Shown piece after piece: positions 34,227 through 43,461 of a DNA stretch of 59,907 bases. The notes under the pieces are model-generated. The model was not told the DNA's origin, did no database searches, and was given only the letters and a program-made list of their open reading frames with translations. The position numbers and the translations under genes were made by a program. The DNA comes from Lentisphaeria bacterium (GTDB lineage: Bacteria; Verrucomicrobiota; Lentisphaeria; Victivallales; Victivallaceae), in the NCBI GenBank assembly GCA_017462015.1, contig JAFTRX010000082.1, positions 1 to 59,907 on the forward strand, in the 5' to 3' direction. Position 1 is the first letter of the stretch; the number at the start of each line of letters is the position of its first letter.

Positions 34227-36038
34227 TTACGGAAGCCAGAAGGCTAAAGAAGCCAGACCGCGGGGAAAGAGCCGGACGTTGCGGTAGCGGGCATCCAAAG
34301 CCACCAGCTGATCCGGGTAAAACATGAACGTATACGGTTGATCGTTGTACAGATGTTTTTCAATCTGATGACAGATAGCAATACGCTTGGTCAGGTCAAA
34401 TTCACCACGCAGAGCAACGATCAGACGGTCGACTTCCGGATTTTTGTAACCGACAAAGTTGTCACCGTCATTGATTTGGCTGGAGTGAAATATCTGGTAG
34501 GGATCGGGATCGATACTGCCCGTCCAGCCGAGGTTGCACGCTTCAAAGTTGCGCGAGGTCAGCCGTTCAATATAGACACTCCATTCGACGGTCTGCAGTT
34601 TCATATCGATACCGGCAGCTGCGAAAAACTCCTTTATCATCGGCAATATCCGCGCCTGCGTGGCACTGCCGGAGATTTGCAGCATGGTGAACTCAAACTT
34701 TTTTCCGTCCCGCTCCAAAATTCCGTCACCGTCAATATCTTTCCAGCCTGCGTTTGCCAGCAGTGTTTTGGCCCGTGCCACATCATATTTGTGCGGAACG
34801 AGGTTCTTGTCGGCGTATACACTGCCGGGAGCAAACGGGCCGTTGGCAAGCTTGCCGCATCCGTGCAGAACCTCCTGCAATATCCGTTCCCGGTCGATGA
34901 GCAGCGTCAGTGCCAGCCGGGTCTCCCGGTCACGGAAGCAGTGTACGGCGGCATTGTAGCCGATATAATTGTAGCCGTCACCACTGTAACGGAAGCGGGA
35001 TATACTGCCGTCTTTAAACTTCTTTTCCCCGGCTCGCCGCACCCATTGTTCCGCGCTCAAACCCATCATATCCAACTTGCCGCCCAACAGCGCCTGCAGC
35101 TGTGTGTTGGGGTGCTTGATGATCTGGAACTCGCGCACTTCCACCGGCGGAGCGATACCCAGCGCCACGCCGAAAAACCGGGGATTGCGGCGCAATCTTA
35201 TCTTCCGGTCCCGATCCCAGCGCTCCAGAATATAGGGTCCACTGCTGATAATGGTGCGGTTGCGTTTGTGGTCATTGTTGAATTTTTTGCCGTCAAATTT
35301 TCCATTTTGCGAATAATATTCCCGCTGCATCGGGGTCAACGCCAGAGTGGATTCCAGCGAACCGTAATACGCCCGTTTCCACCGGACGATCAACTCATAC
35401 TTTCCGCGCGCTTCCACCGTATCCAGATCTTTGTAATAACTGCGCCGCGAAGCACAATCGACATCGGAATTGCGCATTGCTTCCACGGCAAAAACAAAAT
35501 CATCGGCGACGATTTCCCGTGCCGGAACCGTTTTTCCGCTGTCCGGACACACATATTCCTGCCACATGGCATTGCGCCGGAGTTTGATGGTGTAAACCAG
35601 ATGGTCAGCAGATATTTCCCACGATTCAGCCAGCATCGGCTTGAAAACCGCCGGATTCTGCCAATCCCGTTCCGCCAGCGATGATGAACACAATCCCAAT
35701 ATGGTACTGGCAGAGGCTTCATTGACCGTCAGCGGATTGAAATTCGGTGCATCTGCTGACAACGGAGAAATCAACTCTCCGCCAATGCGGGCATTATTAT
35801 CAAAATACTCAGCATTGGCAACGTTGCTTTTTTTTACCGCAGTATCAACAGCCGCCACAGCGGAAACAGTTGTCACCGTCCGTTCCGGATGCTTTGTATT
35901 TTCCAACAGTGCAATGACTTTCATATTGCTCAAATGCAAACGGTCAAGGGTCTGTATCATCGTAAAAAACAAATAGACCACGGCGATAGCCAATATCACC
36001 GTCAACACCCGGAAAAAACGGTCGAAACTGCTGTTCAC
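34227..36038 (-). CDS. ABC-type peptide/oligopeptide solute-binding protein (SBP_bac_5 family), membrane-anchored
   Basis: A 603-residue extracytoplasmic binding protein of the DppA/OppA type. A single N-terminal hydrophobic segment (VLTVILAIAVVYLFFTMIQTL) anchors or exports it. The SBP core starts near 90 ('GGELISPLSADAPNFNPLTV') and contains 'RDWQNPAVFKPMLAESWE', 'SSGPYILERWDR' and a late 'GWTGSIDPDPYQIFHSSQI', all standard in this family. No permease or ATPase is adjacent, so the transporter partner must be elsewhere. Starts with GTG after AGAGG, 6 bp downstream of an LptF/G-like gene. Confidence 0.88.
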   Translation of the reverse strand: MNSSFDRFFRVLTVILAIAVVYLFFTMIQTLDRLHLSNMKVIALLENTKHPERTVTTVSAVAAVDTAVKKSNVANAEYFDNNARIGGELISPLSADAPNFNPLTVNEASASTILGLCSSSLAERDWQNPAVFKPMLAESWEISADHLVYTIKLRRNAMWQEYVCPDSGKTVPAREIVADDFVFAVEAMRNSDVDCASRRSYYKDLDTVEARGKYELIVRWKRAYYGSLESTLALTPMQREYYSQNGKFDGKKFNNDHKRNRTIISSGPYILERWDRDRKIRLRRNPRFFGVALGIAPPVEVREFQIIKHPNTQLQALLGGKLDMMGLSAEQWVRRAGEKKFKDGSISRFRYSGDGYNYIGYNAAVHCFRDRETRLALTLLIDRERILQEVLHGCGKLANGPFAPGSVYADKNLVPHKYDVARAKTLLANAGWKDIDGDGILERDGKKFEFTMLQISGSATQARILPMIKEFFAAAGIDMKLQTVEWSVYIERLTSRNFEACNLGWTGSIDPDPYQIFHSSQINDGDNFVGYKNPEVDRLIVALRGEFDLTKRIAICHQIEKHLYNDQPYTFMFYPDQLVALDARYRNVRLFPRGLASLAFWLP

Positions 36039-36044
36039 TCTATC

Positions 36045-37166
36045 TTACCTCTGCGATATGCGCCAGGTCAGAATCGCCCCCAGCGTCTGGAAGATGATAT
36101 TCGGTATCCACAACAGATATTGCGGATAAAGGCGCGGGAAGTTATCCAGATTCTGGCACATGATGATCGACATGAAAAATATTCCCGCCAACACGATACT
36201 GATAAAGAGTCCGACACTGGTCTCCCGCCGTCCGGTACGGATCGCCAGCGGCATACCGAGAAGCAAAAATGCTATCGGCGAAAGGGCAAACGCGATGCGT
36301 TTGTTCAATTCGATCTCCAAATCCAGAGTCGGCATATTCACCCGCTTGAAGCGGCGGATTTCCCCCAGCAGATCAGCAAGGCGCATATATTTCGCCCGGA
36401 CACTGACCCGTCCGGCGTTGGCTTCTTTGCCGTAATTGAACTTGAACACCAGCTCTTCGGAAAAAACCCGGTCAACCGCTTCGGAGGAATCAGCATTTCC
36501 ACTGCTGGAAACGTTGCTGGTCATACAGTTTTTCAGCACCACAGTGATCATCTGAGTTGCATCATCGGCAGTGATTTCGCCGCTGTCGGCGGTGATGGTC
36601 TGTTCAATAACGTTATCCTTCACCCGCGCTTTACAGAGCAATATTCCCTGCACCGATTTATCCCCCTGCTTGTTGTCGATGTTGATGACCACCAGACTGC
36701 CGCCGGATTTCATAACCAGCGGATGACCGGGTTCAAACATCGCCAGCGGCCGTTCCAATCCCGCCTGTTCCAACATCGTACGGGATTTTCCCAGCAGCGG
36801 CGGGCCGACTTCCACCTGCAAATAGATGCACACGGCAGTCAACCCGATGGTTATCAACAACAGCGGACTGATGATCTGCAAAATCGATATTCCGCACGCC
36901 CGCATAGCGGTGATCTCGCTGTCAGCGGACATACGTCCGAAGACCAGCATCACCGCCACCATAACCGCCCACGGCACGGTAAAAGTCAATATCCGCGGCA
37001 GCATGTAAAGCGTGTAAGTCCCGAACACCGACATCGGTATGCCCCGGGAAACAAAGTCCAGCACTTTGACCAGATTAGCACCGGTCATGGCAAAGGTCAA
37101 AATCAATATTGCCATGAAAAATGCCAGCGCAAAACTGCGGACGACATACCTGTTGAGGATCCTCAT
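36045..37166 (-). CDS. LptF/LptG-type permease (YjgP/YjgQ family)
   Basis: A 373-residue membrane protein with three N-terminal and three C-terminal hydrophobic segments around a periplasmic beta-rich domain (about 115-270). This is the layout of LptF/LptG, which extract lipopolysaccharide from the inner membrane with LptB. The start 'MRILNRYVVRSFALAF' and the 'ADSEITAMRACGISILQI' block (E-x-x-A-x-x-A-x-G) are family signatures. It could be LptF or LptG; only one copy is here. Its ATG overlaps the preceding oxidoreductase stop by 4 bp. Confidence 0.9.
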   Translation of the reverse strand: MRILNRYVVRSFALAFFMAILILTFAMTGANLVKVLDFVSRGIPMSVFGTYTLYMLPRILTFTVPWAVMVAVMLVFGRMSADSEITAMRACGISILQIISPLLLITIGLTAVCIYLQVEVGPPLLGKSRTMLEQAGLERPLAMFEPGHPLVMKSGGSLVVINIDNKQGDKSVQGILLCKARVKDNVIEQTITADSGEITADDATQMITVVLKNCMTSNVSSSGNADSSEAVDRVFSEELVFKFNYGKEANAGRVSVRAKYMRLADLLGEIRRFKRVNMPTLDLEIELNKRIAFALSPIAFLLLGMPLAIRTGRRETSVGLFISIVLAGIFFMSIIMCQNLDNFPRLYPQYLLWIPNIIFQTLGAILTWRISQR

Positions 37167-38395
37167 TTACCATACCCGAATCTGTTTTCAAAGGAGGAGT
37201 AACCGTCGATATCCAAGACTTCGCCGCGACGGATGAAGGGGTAGTCGCACGCATCGAGTATACGCTCTTCATCGTAGGTGCGGCGGATGATCTTTTCAAT
37301 GCCGGAAACCACGTTGCGTTCAACACCGGTCTCATCGAAAGTAACAGTACTCACCAGTTCCGACGGAACATCAACGATGGGCGCGCTGTCAAACACGGCA
37401 TTGCTGACCAGAGTATGGACCGCCGCCATCTCCGGCGTACAGATAAATGCATCTTTTCCATTGATACGGTCGATCAGCGCATCCCAGATATTCTGCCGCA
37501 CCGCAGAGGAAAACGGCACATCTTCGATCTCTTCACCGGCAGCGTTGTACACCTTGCAGGAAGCCGGTGTGCAGCGGGCAAAATGGATCTCGCCTTTTTC
37601 GCACTCGATGATATGCGCCGGGTGACTGGAGAAGTTGCTGGCATGGGTAACGGTGAAGATCAACTCTTTTCCGCACTCACTTTCGATCCGGATACTGGCA
37701 GTGTCACAGCTCTGGATCTTATTGGCACGCATCATCGCCGCCTGCACCCGCGCCGGACGTACCATCTCGTTGAAACTGCATCCGGCAAAGAAGAGCTGCA
37801 ACTGCAAATCATGTGCCAGCGCATTGGTAAAGGGACTGTCCAACACCGGGGCGCCGTCGGCACCGACCAGTGCGCCCGCCCATTTATTTCTGCCGTAATA
37901 GGCGAAACTGCGCGGCCACATGCCGTAACATTTCAACTTCTTTGCCTTGCCGATGATACCGGAGGTAAGGATCTCTTTAACGCGGCGCGTTTCCGGCTGA
38001 TACATATTCTGATAACCGACAGCGATGAATTTTCCGCAACGGGCAGCGGCGGCGGTCATGGCACGCGCTTCATCGACGGTAGCGGAGACCGGTTTTTCCA
38101 CATAAACATTGAATCCCGCTTCCACGGCGGCAACACTCATACTTTTGTGCATGGCGATACCGGTGGGGATGCAGCAAATATCCAGTTTGCCGCTGTATTT
38201 GGCGATCAGCGAATCAAAGTCCGGCAGGATATCGCATCCGATTTCCTGCAAACGCGCGATTTTGTCCTGCGCATCATCCGGATTGATGATGACTGCCGCG
38301 ACCGGCTGTACTCTTCCGGCTTCATATTCACGCAATAAATCATTGTAATGTGTGGCACCGAATCCGGTAACTCCGACGACTGCTGCTTTTATCAT
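37163..38395 (-). CDS. Gfo/Idh/MocA-family oxidoreductase
   Basis: A 410-residue NAD(P)-dependent sugar-dehydrogenase-type protein. The N-terminal Rossmann motif is 'AAVVGVTGFGATHYNDL' and 'YVEKPVSATVDEARAM' carries the family's catalytic EKP lysine. 'AVGYQNMYQPETRRVKEIL' is the substrate-side block. The C-terminal alpha/beta domain is present. Relatives oxidise or epimerise sugars, inositols or aminosugars. A GTG four codons upstream is an alternative start. First gene of an operon with the LptF/G-like and solute-binding genes. Confidence 0.87.
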   Translation of the reverse strand: MIKAAVVGVTGFGATHYNDLLREYEAGRVQPVAAVIINPDDAQDKIARLQEIGCDILPDFDSLIAKYSGKLDICCIPTGIAMHKSMSVAAVEAGFNVYVEKPVSATVDEARAMTAAAARCGKFIAVGYQNMYQPETRRVKEILTSGIIGKAKKLKCYGMWPRSFAYYGRNKWAGALVGADGAPVLDSPFTNALAHDLQLQLFFAGCSFNEMVRPARVQAAMMRANKIQSCDTASIRIESECGKELIFTVTHASNFSSHPAHIIECEKGEIHFARCTPASCKVYNAAGEEIEDVPFSSAVRQNIWDALIDRINGKDAFICTPEMAAVHTLVSNAVFDSAPIVDVPSELVSTVTFDETGVERNVVSGIEKIIRRTYDEERILDACDYPFIRRGEVLDIDGYSSFENRFGYGK

Positions 38396-38445
38396 AAAAA
38401 CGCTCACTTTCTAAAAATTTGAAGTTTGGTACACTATGTGTTTAT

Positions 38446-38474
38446 ACCATATCACACAAATGCTGTTTTTTCAA
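38446..38474 (-). promoter_or_regulatory. Predicted promoter of the Gfo/Idh/MocA-lptF/G-SBP operon
   Basis: On the minus strand: TTGAAA (38469-38474), 17 bp, TATGGT (38446-38451), about 50 bp upstream of the ATG. Confidence 0.5.
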
Positions 38475-38503
38475 GTTAAAACCGCAAATATCCTCCATTA
38501 AAC

Positions 38504-38531
38504 TTGAATATTATTTTTTTGGAGTTATACT
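38504..38531 (+). promoter_or_regulatory. Predicted promoter of dapB-uvrC
   Basis: TTGAAT (38504-38509), 16 bp, TATACT (38526-38531), 47 bp before the ATG. It lies 30 bp from the divergent promoter's -35. Confidence 0.55.
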
Positions 38532-38578
38532 ATATCACTGACAAAGACTGAAATGCTAAAAACAAGGAGAATCAACCT

Positions 38579-39385
38579 ATGATCAATATTGCTGTGATCG
38601 GAGCTGCCGGACGCATGGGCCGCCGTATCATCGCCAACGCCGTTGAAAGCGGAAACTTTGCCGTCACCGGAGCCGTGGAATGGGATGGCTGTCCGCTGTT
38701 GGGACAGGATGCCGGAACGGTTGCCGGAGTGCAGGCTCTCGGCGTGAATATCTGCGCCTCTCTGGAAGAGGTTTTTGCCTCTGCCAAAGTTGATGCGGTC
38801 ATTGATTTTGCCACTTCCGGCGCGGTGGAATGTGCCAGAGTTGCCGTTGCCAACAACGCCGCTTTCGTCTGCGGTGTCACCGCCATGAGCAATGAAGAGC
38901 GTGCCGAACTCAAAGAACTCGGCAAATCCGGCCGCCTCGTTGTCTCCGGCAACATGAGTGTCGGCGTGAATCTGCTCTTCAAACTGGTCAAGGAAGCCGC
39001 CCTCGTCCTCGGAGAAAACTTCGATGTCGAAATCGTCGAAATGCACCACAACCAGAAGATCGACGCGCCCAGCGGCACTGCTGTCCGTCTGGGAGAGGTC
39101 ATCTGCGAAGCGAAAGATTGGGACTATGATGAAGTCGTCCGCAACGGCCGCGCCGGTAAAGTCGGCAAGCGTACCAAACATGAAATCGGTATGCACGCCC
39201 TGCGCGGCGGCGATGTTGTCGGCGACCACACTGTCATCTTCGCCGCCGGCGGTGAACGCGTGGAGTTGACTCACAAGGCTTCCAGCCGCGATACCTTCGC
39301 CAAAGGCGCCCTCCGGGCAGCCGAATTTTTGCAGGGTGCCGCCAACGGTCTCTATGACATGCAGGATGTGTTGAATCTGAAATAA
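38579..39385 (+). CDS. dapB: 4-hydroxy-tetrahydrodipicolinate reductase
   Basis: A 268-residue enzyme of the diaminopimelate/lysine pathway that reduces hydroxy-tetrahydrodipicolinate with NAD(P)H. The nucleotide motif is 'VIGAAGRMGRRI' at the N-terminus. 'GNMSVGVNLL' and 'EIVEMHHNQKIDAPSGTA' contain the catalytic His-His...Lys and the dipicolinate-binding GT. Length is normal for the family. Start with AAGGAG before the ATG. The stop overlaps the uvrC ATG by one base (TAATG). Confidence 0.95.
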   Translation: MINIAVIGAAGRMGRRIIANAVESGNFAVTGAVEWDGCPLLGQDAGTVAGVQALGVNICASLEEVFASAKVDAVIDFATSGAVECARVAVANNAAFVCGVTAMSNEERAELKELGKSGRLVVSGNMSVGVNLLFKLVKEAALVLGENFDVEIVEMHHNQKIDAPSGTAVRLGEVICEAKDWDYDEVVRNGRAGKVGKRTKHEIGMHALRGGDVVGDHTVIFAAGGERVELTHKASSRDTFAKGALRAAEFLQGAANGLYDMQDVLNLK

Positions 39386-40869
39386 TGCGCTTCGACGAAT
39401 ACCACCCGTCAGAGATCCCGGCAAAGCCCGGGGTCTACATGTTCCGCGACCGTTTCGGCAAGGTGATCTACGTCGGCAAGGCGCGGAGCTTGCGGCAGCG
39501 GCTGGGCAACTATTTTCAGCCCTCCCGCCGCCGTACCGGAGATGCCAAACTGCGCTCACTGATAAACTCCATACACGAGTGGTCCTATCAGGTGGTGAAC
39601 AGTGAAGATGAAGCGCTCATTCTTGAGTCCCGTCTGATAAAAGCCTACGCCCCGCATTACAACATTTTGATGCGCGATGACAAGCGTTATCTGCTCTTGA
39701 AGGTCGATGAGAGTGAAAAATTTCCGACGTTGAAACTCGCCCGGATACGGAAACCGGACAACGCCCTCTATTTCGGCCCATTCCCCCACGGCTCCGCCTT
39801 GAAGATGACCCGGGAGTTTCTCCTTGCCCACTTCGGTCTGCGCGGCTGCCGCGACGATGATCCAACGCCGGAAACGCGCAAGCACTGCCTCAAACGGCTG
39901 ATAAAAGATTGCTGCGCCCCCTGCACCGGCAACGTGACTGTTGCAGAGTACCGGGAAAAACTCGATCAGGCACTTGCCGTACTCAACGGTGACATCGCCC
40001 CCATCCGGGAAGCGATAAAAGCGGAAATGCTCGCCGCCGCCGCCGCTCAGAACTTTGAAAAAGCGGCACGTTTGCGGGATGTTTCACTCAACATAGATGC
40101 CGTATTCGGCAAGAAGAACCGCTCTTTTAACAACCCGTCGCTCCCCGATCAGAAAACTCCTCCCGGTACTGCGGCGATCAATGCGCTCGCCCGCCACCTC
40201 GGACTTGCCGCGCCGCCGGAAACGGTTATCTGCTTTGATATATCCAACATTCTCGGCACATTGGCTGTCGCCAGTATGGTCACATTCACCAACGGCAGAC
40301 CGGATCGACAGGCGTACCGCCGTTTCCGGATAAAAACGGTTATGCAGAGCGACGATTTCGCCATGATGAAAGAGGTGGTGACCCGCCACTTTTCCCGTTT
40401 GCTAAATGAAAAACGTCCCCTGCCCGGTTTGATGGTGGTCGATGGCGGCAAGGGTCAGCTCTCTTCTGCCATCGATGCACTGATCGCCATCAAATGCCCG
40501 CCGCTTCCAGTTATCGGACTTGCCGAACGCAATGAGGAAATATTTCTCCCCGGCCGCAGTGAACCGTTGGTGCTTGACCGCCACGATGCCGCGTTGCGGA
40601 TGCTTCAGGCTCTGCGCGATGAAGCGCACCGCTTTGCCATCACCTACCACCGTTCTCTGCGCGAGAAGCGCATCGACACCTCGCTGCTGGATGAAATCAC
40701 CGGTATCGGAAGCATAAGAAAGCGCCAGCTTCTGAAAGCCTTCGGTTCACTGCGGAACCTGGCAAAAGCTGACGCTACGGAAATCGCCGTCCGCGTTCCC
40801 GGCATAGGAAAAACAACCGCTTCAAAACTCGTTGAAGTCTTGAAGCGGAAATCCCCGGAACACACTTAA
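39385..40869 (+). CDS. uvrC: Excinuclease ABC subunit C
   Basis: A 494-residue nucleotide-excision-repair endonuclease. The N-terminal GIY-YIG domain starts 'GVYMFRDRFGKVIYVGKARS' (the 3' incision). The UVR helix hairpin is around 'IREAIKAEML' and 'QNFEKAARLRD' (~205-230) and binds UvrB. The RNase H-like C-terminal half has 'FDISNILGT...ASMVTF' and 'LMVVDGGKGQL' (5' incision). Tandem helix-hairpin-helix motifs 'ITGIGSIRKRQLL' and 'VPGIGKTTASKL' end the protein. It is about 100 residues shorter than E. coli UvrC. Coupled to dapB. Confidence 0.95.
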   Translation: MRFDEYHPSEIPAKPGVYMFRDRFGKVIYVGKARSLRQRLGNYFQPSRRRTGDAKLRSLINSIHEWSYQVVNSEDEALILESRLIKAYAPHYNILMRDDKRYLLLKVDESEKFPTLKLARIRKPDNALYFGPFPHGSALKMTREFLLAHFGLRGCRDDDPTPETRKHCLKRLIKDCCAPCTGNVTVAEYREKLDQALAVLNGDIAPIREAIKAEMLAAAAAQNFEKAARLRDVSLNIDAVFGKKNRSFNNPSLPDQKTPPGTAAINALARHLGLAAPPETVICFDISNILGTLAVASMVTFTNGRPDRQAYRRFRIKTVMQSDDFAMMKEVVTRHFSRLLNEKRPLPGLMVVDGGKGQLSSAIDALIAIKCPPLPVIGLAERNEEIFLPGRSEPLVLDRHDAALRMLQALRDEAHRFAITYHRSLREKRIDTSLLDEITGIGSIRKRQLLKAFGSLRNLAKADATEIAVRVPGIGKTTASKLVEVLKRKSPEHT

Positions 40870-40934
40870 GCGCAGTTAAACAAGGCTGGAAGCATGCTGT
40901 TTTACCCGCAAGAAGCGCCCGCGAAGATTCAGAA

Positions 40935-41070
40935 AAACTGAACTCGACCGGCGGATGCATCGTGGTGCAAGGTTGGGGGTAAATCAAGGCGAAGCCGAGG
41001 GAGTGTACGACTGTACTCGACCGAGGATAAGTCCGCTGATTTGCTCCCAAGATTGCCCGCGAGGCGCCGC
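40935..41070 (+). repeat. R1 dispersed repeat, copy f (partial)
   Basis: Contains 'gaagccgagggagtgtacga', 'ctgtactcgaccga' and 'agattgcccgcgagg'. It lies between the convergent uvrC gene and the DUF4838 gene, with the usual R1 end towards the stop codon at 41079. The rest of the 209-bp gap shows nothing else. Confidence 0.7.
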
Positions 41071-41078
41071 CGCTGGAC

Positions 41079-43442
41079 TCACTCGTGAAGGAACACCAAC
41101 TCTCCAAAGGAACTGACCGAGTGCACCTGACTGCCCGTCCATGAAGAGTGGACATTGTGCTTGCCCTGACCGGTACGGCAGCGGTAGAAGGTCGCTTTCA
41201 CCCGGTTATCCTGCTCGATGGCAAGTTTGACTGATTTCAGCGGGATGATCGCCACGGCGCGCCACTCGTTTTTACCGACTTGAGTTTTCACCTCCCATTT
41301 GGTGTTCCAATCGGGGTTGGTGCCGATGGCATCATATTTTTTACCGTGGAAGTTGAACGCCAGATGGTAGTAACCGTCATCCTTGTTGGCGATAAAAATT
41401 TCAGCGTGGTCGCCGGAGGGGAAACTTTCCGGAACGAGCTGACTCTTGCCGACAAGTTTGCTTTTCTTCGGCATCACGCAGCGGAAACCGACGTAGAGCG
41501 TTTCGCCGTTGTGAATGACCTTGACTTCCGTCGGTTCGGGTGCTTTGACCGAAGAGTTGCCCATGCGGGTGAAGTCGGAAAGTTTGCCGGCTTTCGCCCA
41601 CACTCCGGAGTTGAAGTCAAAACCGGGGAAACCCTTTACTTCAGCTTTGGGAACTTTCTGTTCAGCAGCAATACTGCTGTCGGAACACTTCACCCATTTT
41701 TCAAAGATACCGGTAAGTTTTTCTATCCACGCTTTGGAACGGGGATCTTTGACTGCGGCGGCGGCTTCTTTCAGCGCGGCGCGGCAGGGTTCGACCAGTT
41801 TTTTGCGCACGACGTAGTAGCCCATGTCGCGTTTGTAGGTGTCGTTGAACGATGCCGGAGTGGGATCGAGGAACCAGCTGTCGCGGAGGATCTTGAAGAA
41901 CTTCTGCATTCCGGGCGCACCTTCGCGGCAAACGCGCTTGATGTATTCGTTGCGCAGTTCGTCCGGATCCTGTGCCGGGTCCCAGTAGAGCTGGTTAATG
42001 GTCCAGAACTCAGCACCTGCCATGGTGTAGAAATCATTATCAGAAAATTCGCTGTTGCCCCGTTTCGGGTTATCGACCCAGGAAAGTTCCGGGAACACCA
42101 TGATGATACCGAGTTTGCTGATATAGCGCAAATCCTGGGCGATGACGTTGGCTTGAGCGCGAGGGAACTTGGCGAAACAGTAGTAGTATTCTCTCCAGAT
42201 GACATTGGGACTCATCTCGGCATATTTTTTGGTACGGGCGAGCCACTTGGTATTGCTTTTGCCGTGGAGAGTTTCCTTGTCGTTGCGGACGTAGGGGCAG
42301 AAGCTGACGACGATATTTTTGAAGATCTTGACCTGGGGCGGAACGGCGGTGAAAAAGTAGCCGTAGACTTTTATCTCCAGTTCAGGGTATTTTTCATAAA
42401 TCTTTTCTGCCACATAGTTCTGGAAAATAAAGTACTGGGTCGAACGGAAGGCTTCATCGGTGTCTTTAAGAACACTGCCGTCCGGGAGCGTGATCGGTTT
42501 GTGGCACTCGTCACAGTCACAAACTGACGGAGTATCTTCAATAAGCATATTGACGCGGCCGTAATGTTTGGGAAGTTTAGAAATGATGTCGAGCGACTCT
42601 TTGACGAAAACATCCCACATTTTGCGATTGGTGTAGCAGAGCTGAACCCGTCCGGTAGTCCGGCGTTCACCGTTATTGAGCATATAGAATTCGGGATTGG
42701 TTTTGGCATATTTCTTCAGCGGCAGCCAAATTCTGGTCAGGTTGTGGCCCTGACCGAATTCGAGCAGGAAAGCCTGATCGAGCTGTTCATTAAGACGTTT
42801 TTTATCCGGGCGGCGGGCGTGGTTGTTGCAGAGGCGGGAAACGTAGACTTCAAACTCTCGGCTCCAGGAGTTCGCGCTCCAGGAACGGATGCGGAAAACC
42901 GGATTATCACAATAGCTTTTGACGTTGAGCTTCAAATCCGGGTTGACGGAGTATATCGCCTGTTGACCAAGCGGACGCACCCAGATGAAATCGGTGTGCT
43001 TCATGATGAAGCGGTGAACACCGTTGAGCACGCCGCGCGGAGTGGCGGCGTAGATGACTACGGTATTGCCTTTGACAGCGACAGCATAGCCGTCATATTT
43101 GAATTTGGCGGCATCTTTGCCGACGAACTTTTTGACCAGAGGAGAATCGACTGTACCCAAAACAAAGGAAGAGGTTTTTCCGCCGGGCAGAGTCGGACGG
43201 ACGGAAACCCGGGCGCCGGTCAGCAAGTGAAAGTAGTTCTGCAGCTCTTTTGCCGCGAACTTCACTGTCCGGTTGGCATTGGCATCGACCACGATAGAGG
43301 AAACCGCTTTCCCTTTGGATGCGATCGCCACTCCGACACTCCGGGATTTTACTGATTTGTCACTCTTGCTGATGGCTCGGGAAGGAGCCGCCGCAAGCAC
43401 AAACGCACTGACCAGCAGCACAATTGAGAGAAAACGTTTCAT
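41079..43442 (-). CDS. Secreted DUF4838-type glycoside-hydrolase-like protein with C-terminal CBM9-like domain
   Basis: A 787-residue secreted protein (signal peptide MKRFLSIVLLVSAFVLAAAPSRA). Residues ~45-150 match the alpha-glucuronidase N-terminal-like module ('ANRTVKFAAKELQNYFHLLT', 'ATPRGVLNGVHRFI'). The central DUF4838 barrel includes 'EDTPSVCDCDECHKPI' (~303-318, a Cys-rich site). The last ~200 residues resemble a CBM9-type sugar-binding domain ('TLYVGFRC', 'GDHAEIFIANKDDGYYHLAF', 'WRAVAIIPL'). Probably degrades plant or host polysaccharide outside the cytoplasm; substrate unknown. RBS AAAGGATAAATC. It ends the prepilin/prepilin/secreted-protein operon. Confidence 0.8.
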   Translation of the reverse strand: MKRFLSIVLLVSAFVLAAAPSRAISKSDKSVKSRSVGVAIASKGKAVSSIVVDANANRTVKFAAKELQNYFHLLTGARVSVRPTLPGGKTSSFVLGTVDSPLVKKFVGKDAAKFKYDGYAVAVKGNTVVIYAATPRGVLNGVHRFIMKHTDFIWVRPLGQQAIYSVNPDLKLNVKSYCDNPVFRIRSWSANSWSREFEVYVSRLCNNHARRPDKKRLNEQLDQAFLLEFGQGHNLTRIWLPLKKYAKTNPEFYMLNNGERRTTGRVQLCYTNRKMWDVFVKESLDIISKLPKHYGRVNMLIEDTPSVCDCDECHKPITLPDGSVLKDTDEAFRSTQYFIFQNYVAEKIYEKYPELEIKVYGYFFTAVPPQVKIFKNIVVSFCPYVRNDKETLHGKSNTKWLARTKKYAEMSPNVIWREYYYCFAKFPRAQANVIAQDLRYISKLGIIMVFPELSWVDNPKRGNSEFSDNDFYTMAGAEFWTINQLYWDPAQDPDELRNEYIKRVCREGAPGMQKFFKILRDSWFLDPTPASFNDTYKRDMGYYVVRKKLVEPCRAALKEAAAAVKDPRSKAWIEKLTGIFEKWVKCSDSSIAAEQKVPKAEVKGFPGFDFNSGVWAKAGKLSDFTRMGNSSVKAPEPTEVKVIHNGETLYVGFRCVMPKKSKLVGKSQLVPESFPSGDHAEIFIANKDDGYYHLAFNFHGKKYDAIGTNPDWNTKWEVKTQVGKNEWRAVAIIPLKSVKLAIEQDNRVKATFYRCRTGQGKHNVHSSWTGSQVHSVSSFGELVFLHE

Positions 43443-43461
43443 GATTTATCCTTTTTTGGGG

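Noticed and set aside
40220-40280. UvrC with Asn in 'FDISN' instead of the His of E. coli 'FDISH' as a lost catalytic residue
   Set aside because: Asn at this place is common in other bacterial UvrC proteins, as in Bacillus, so it is normal variation.
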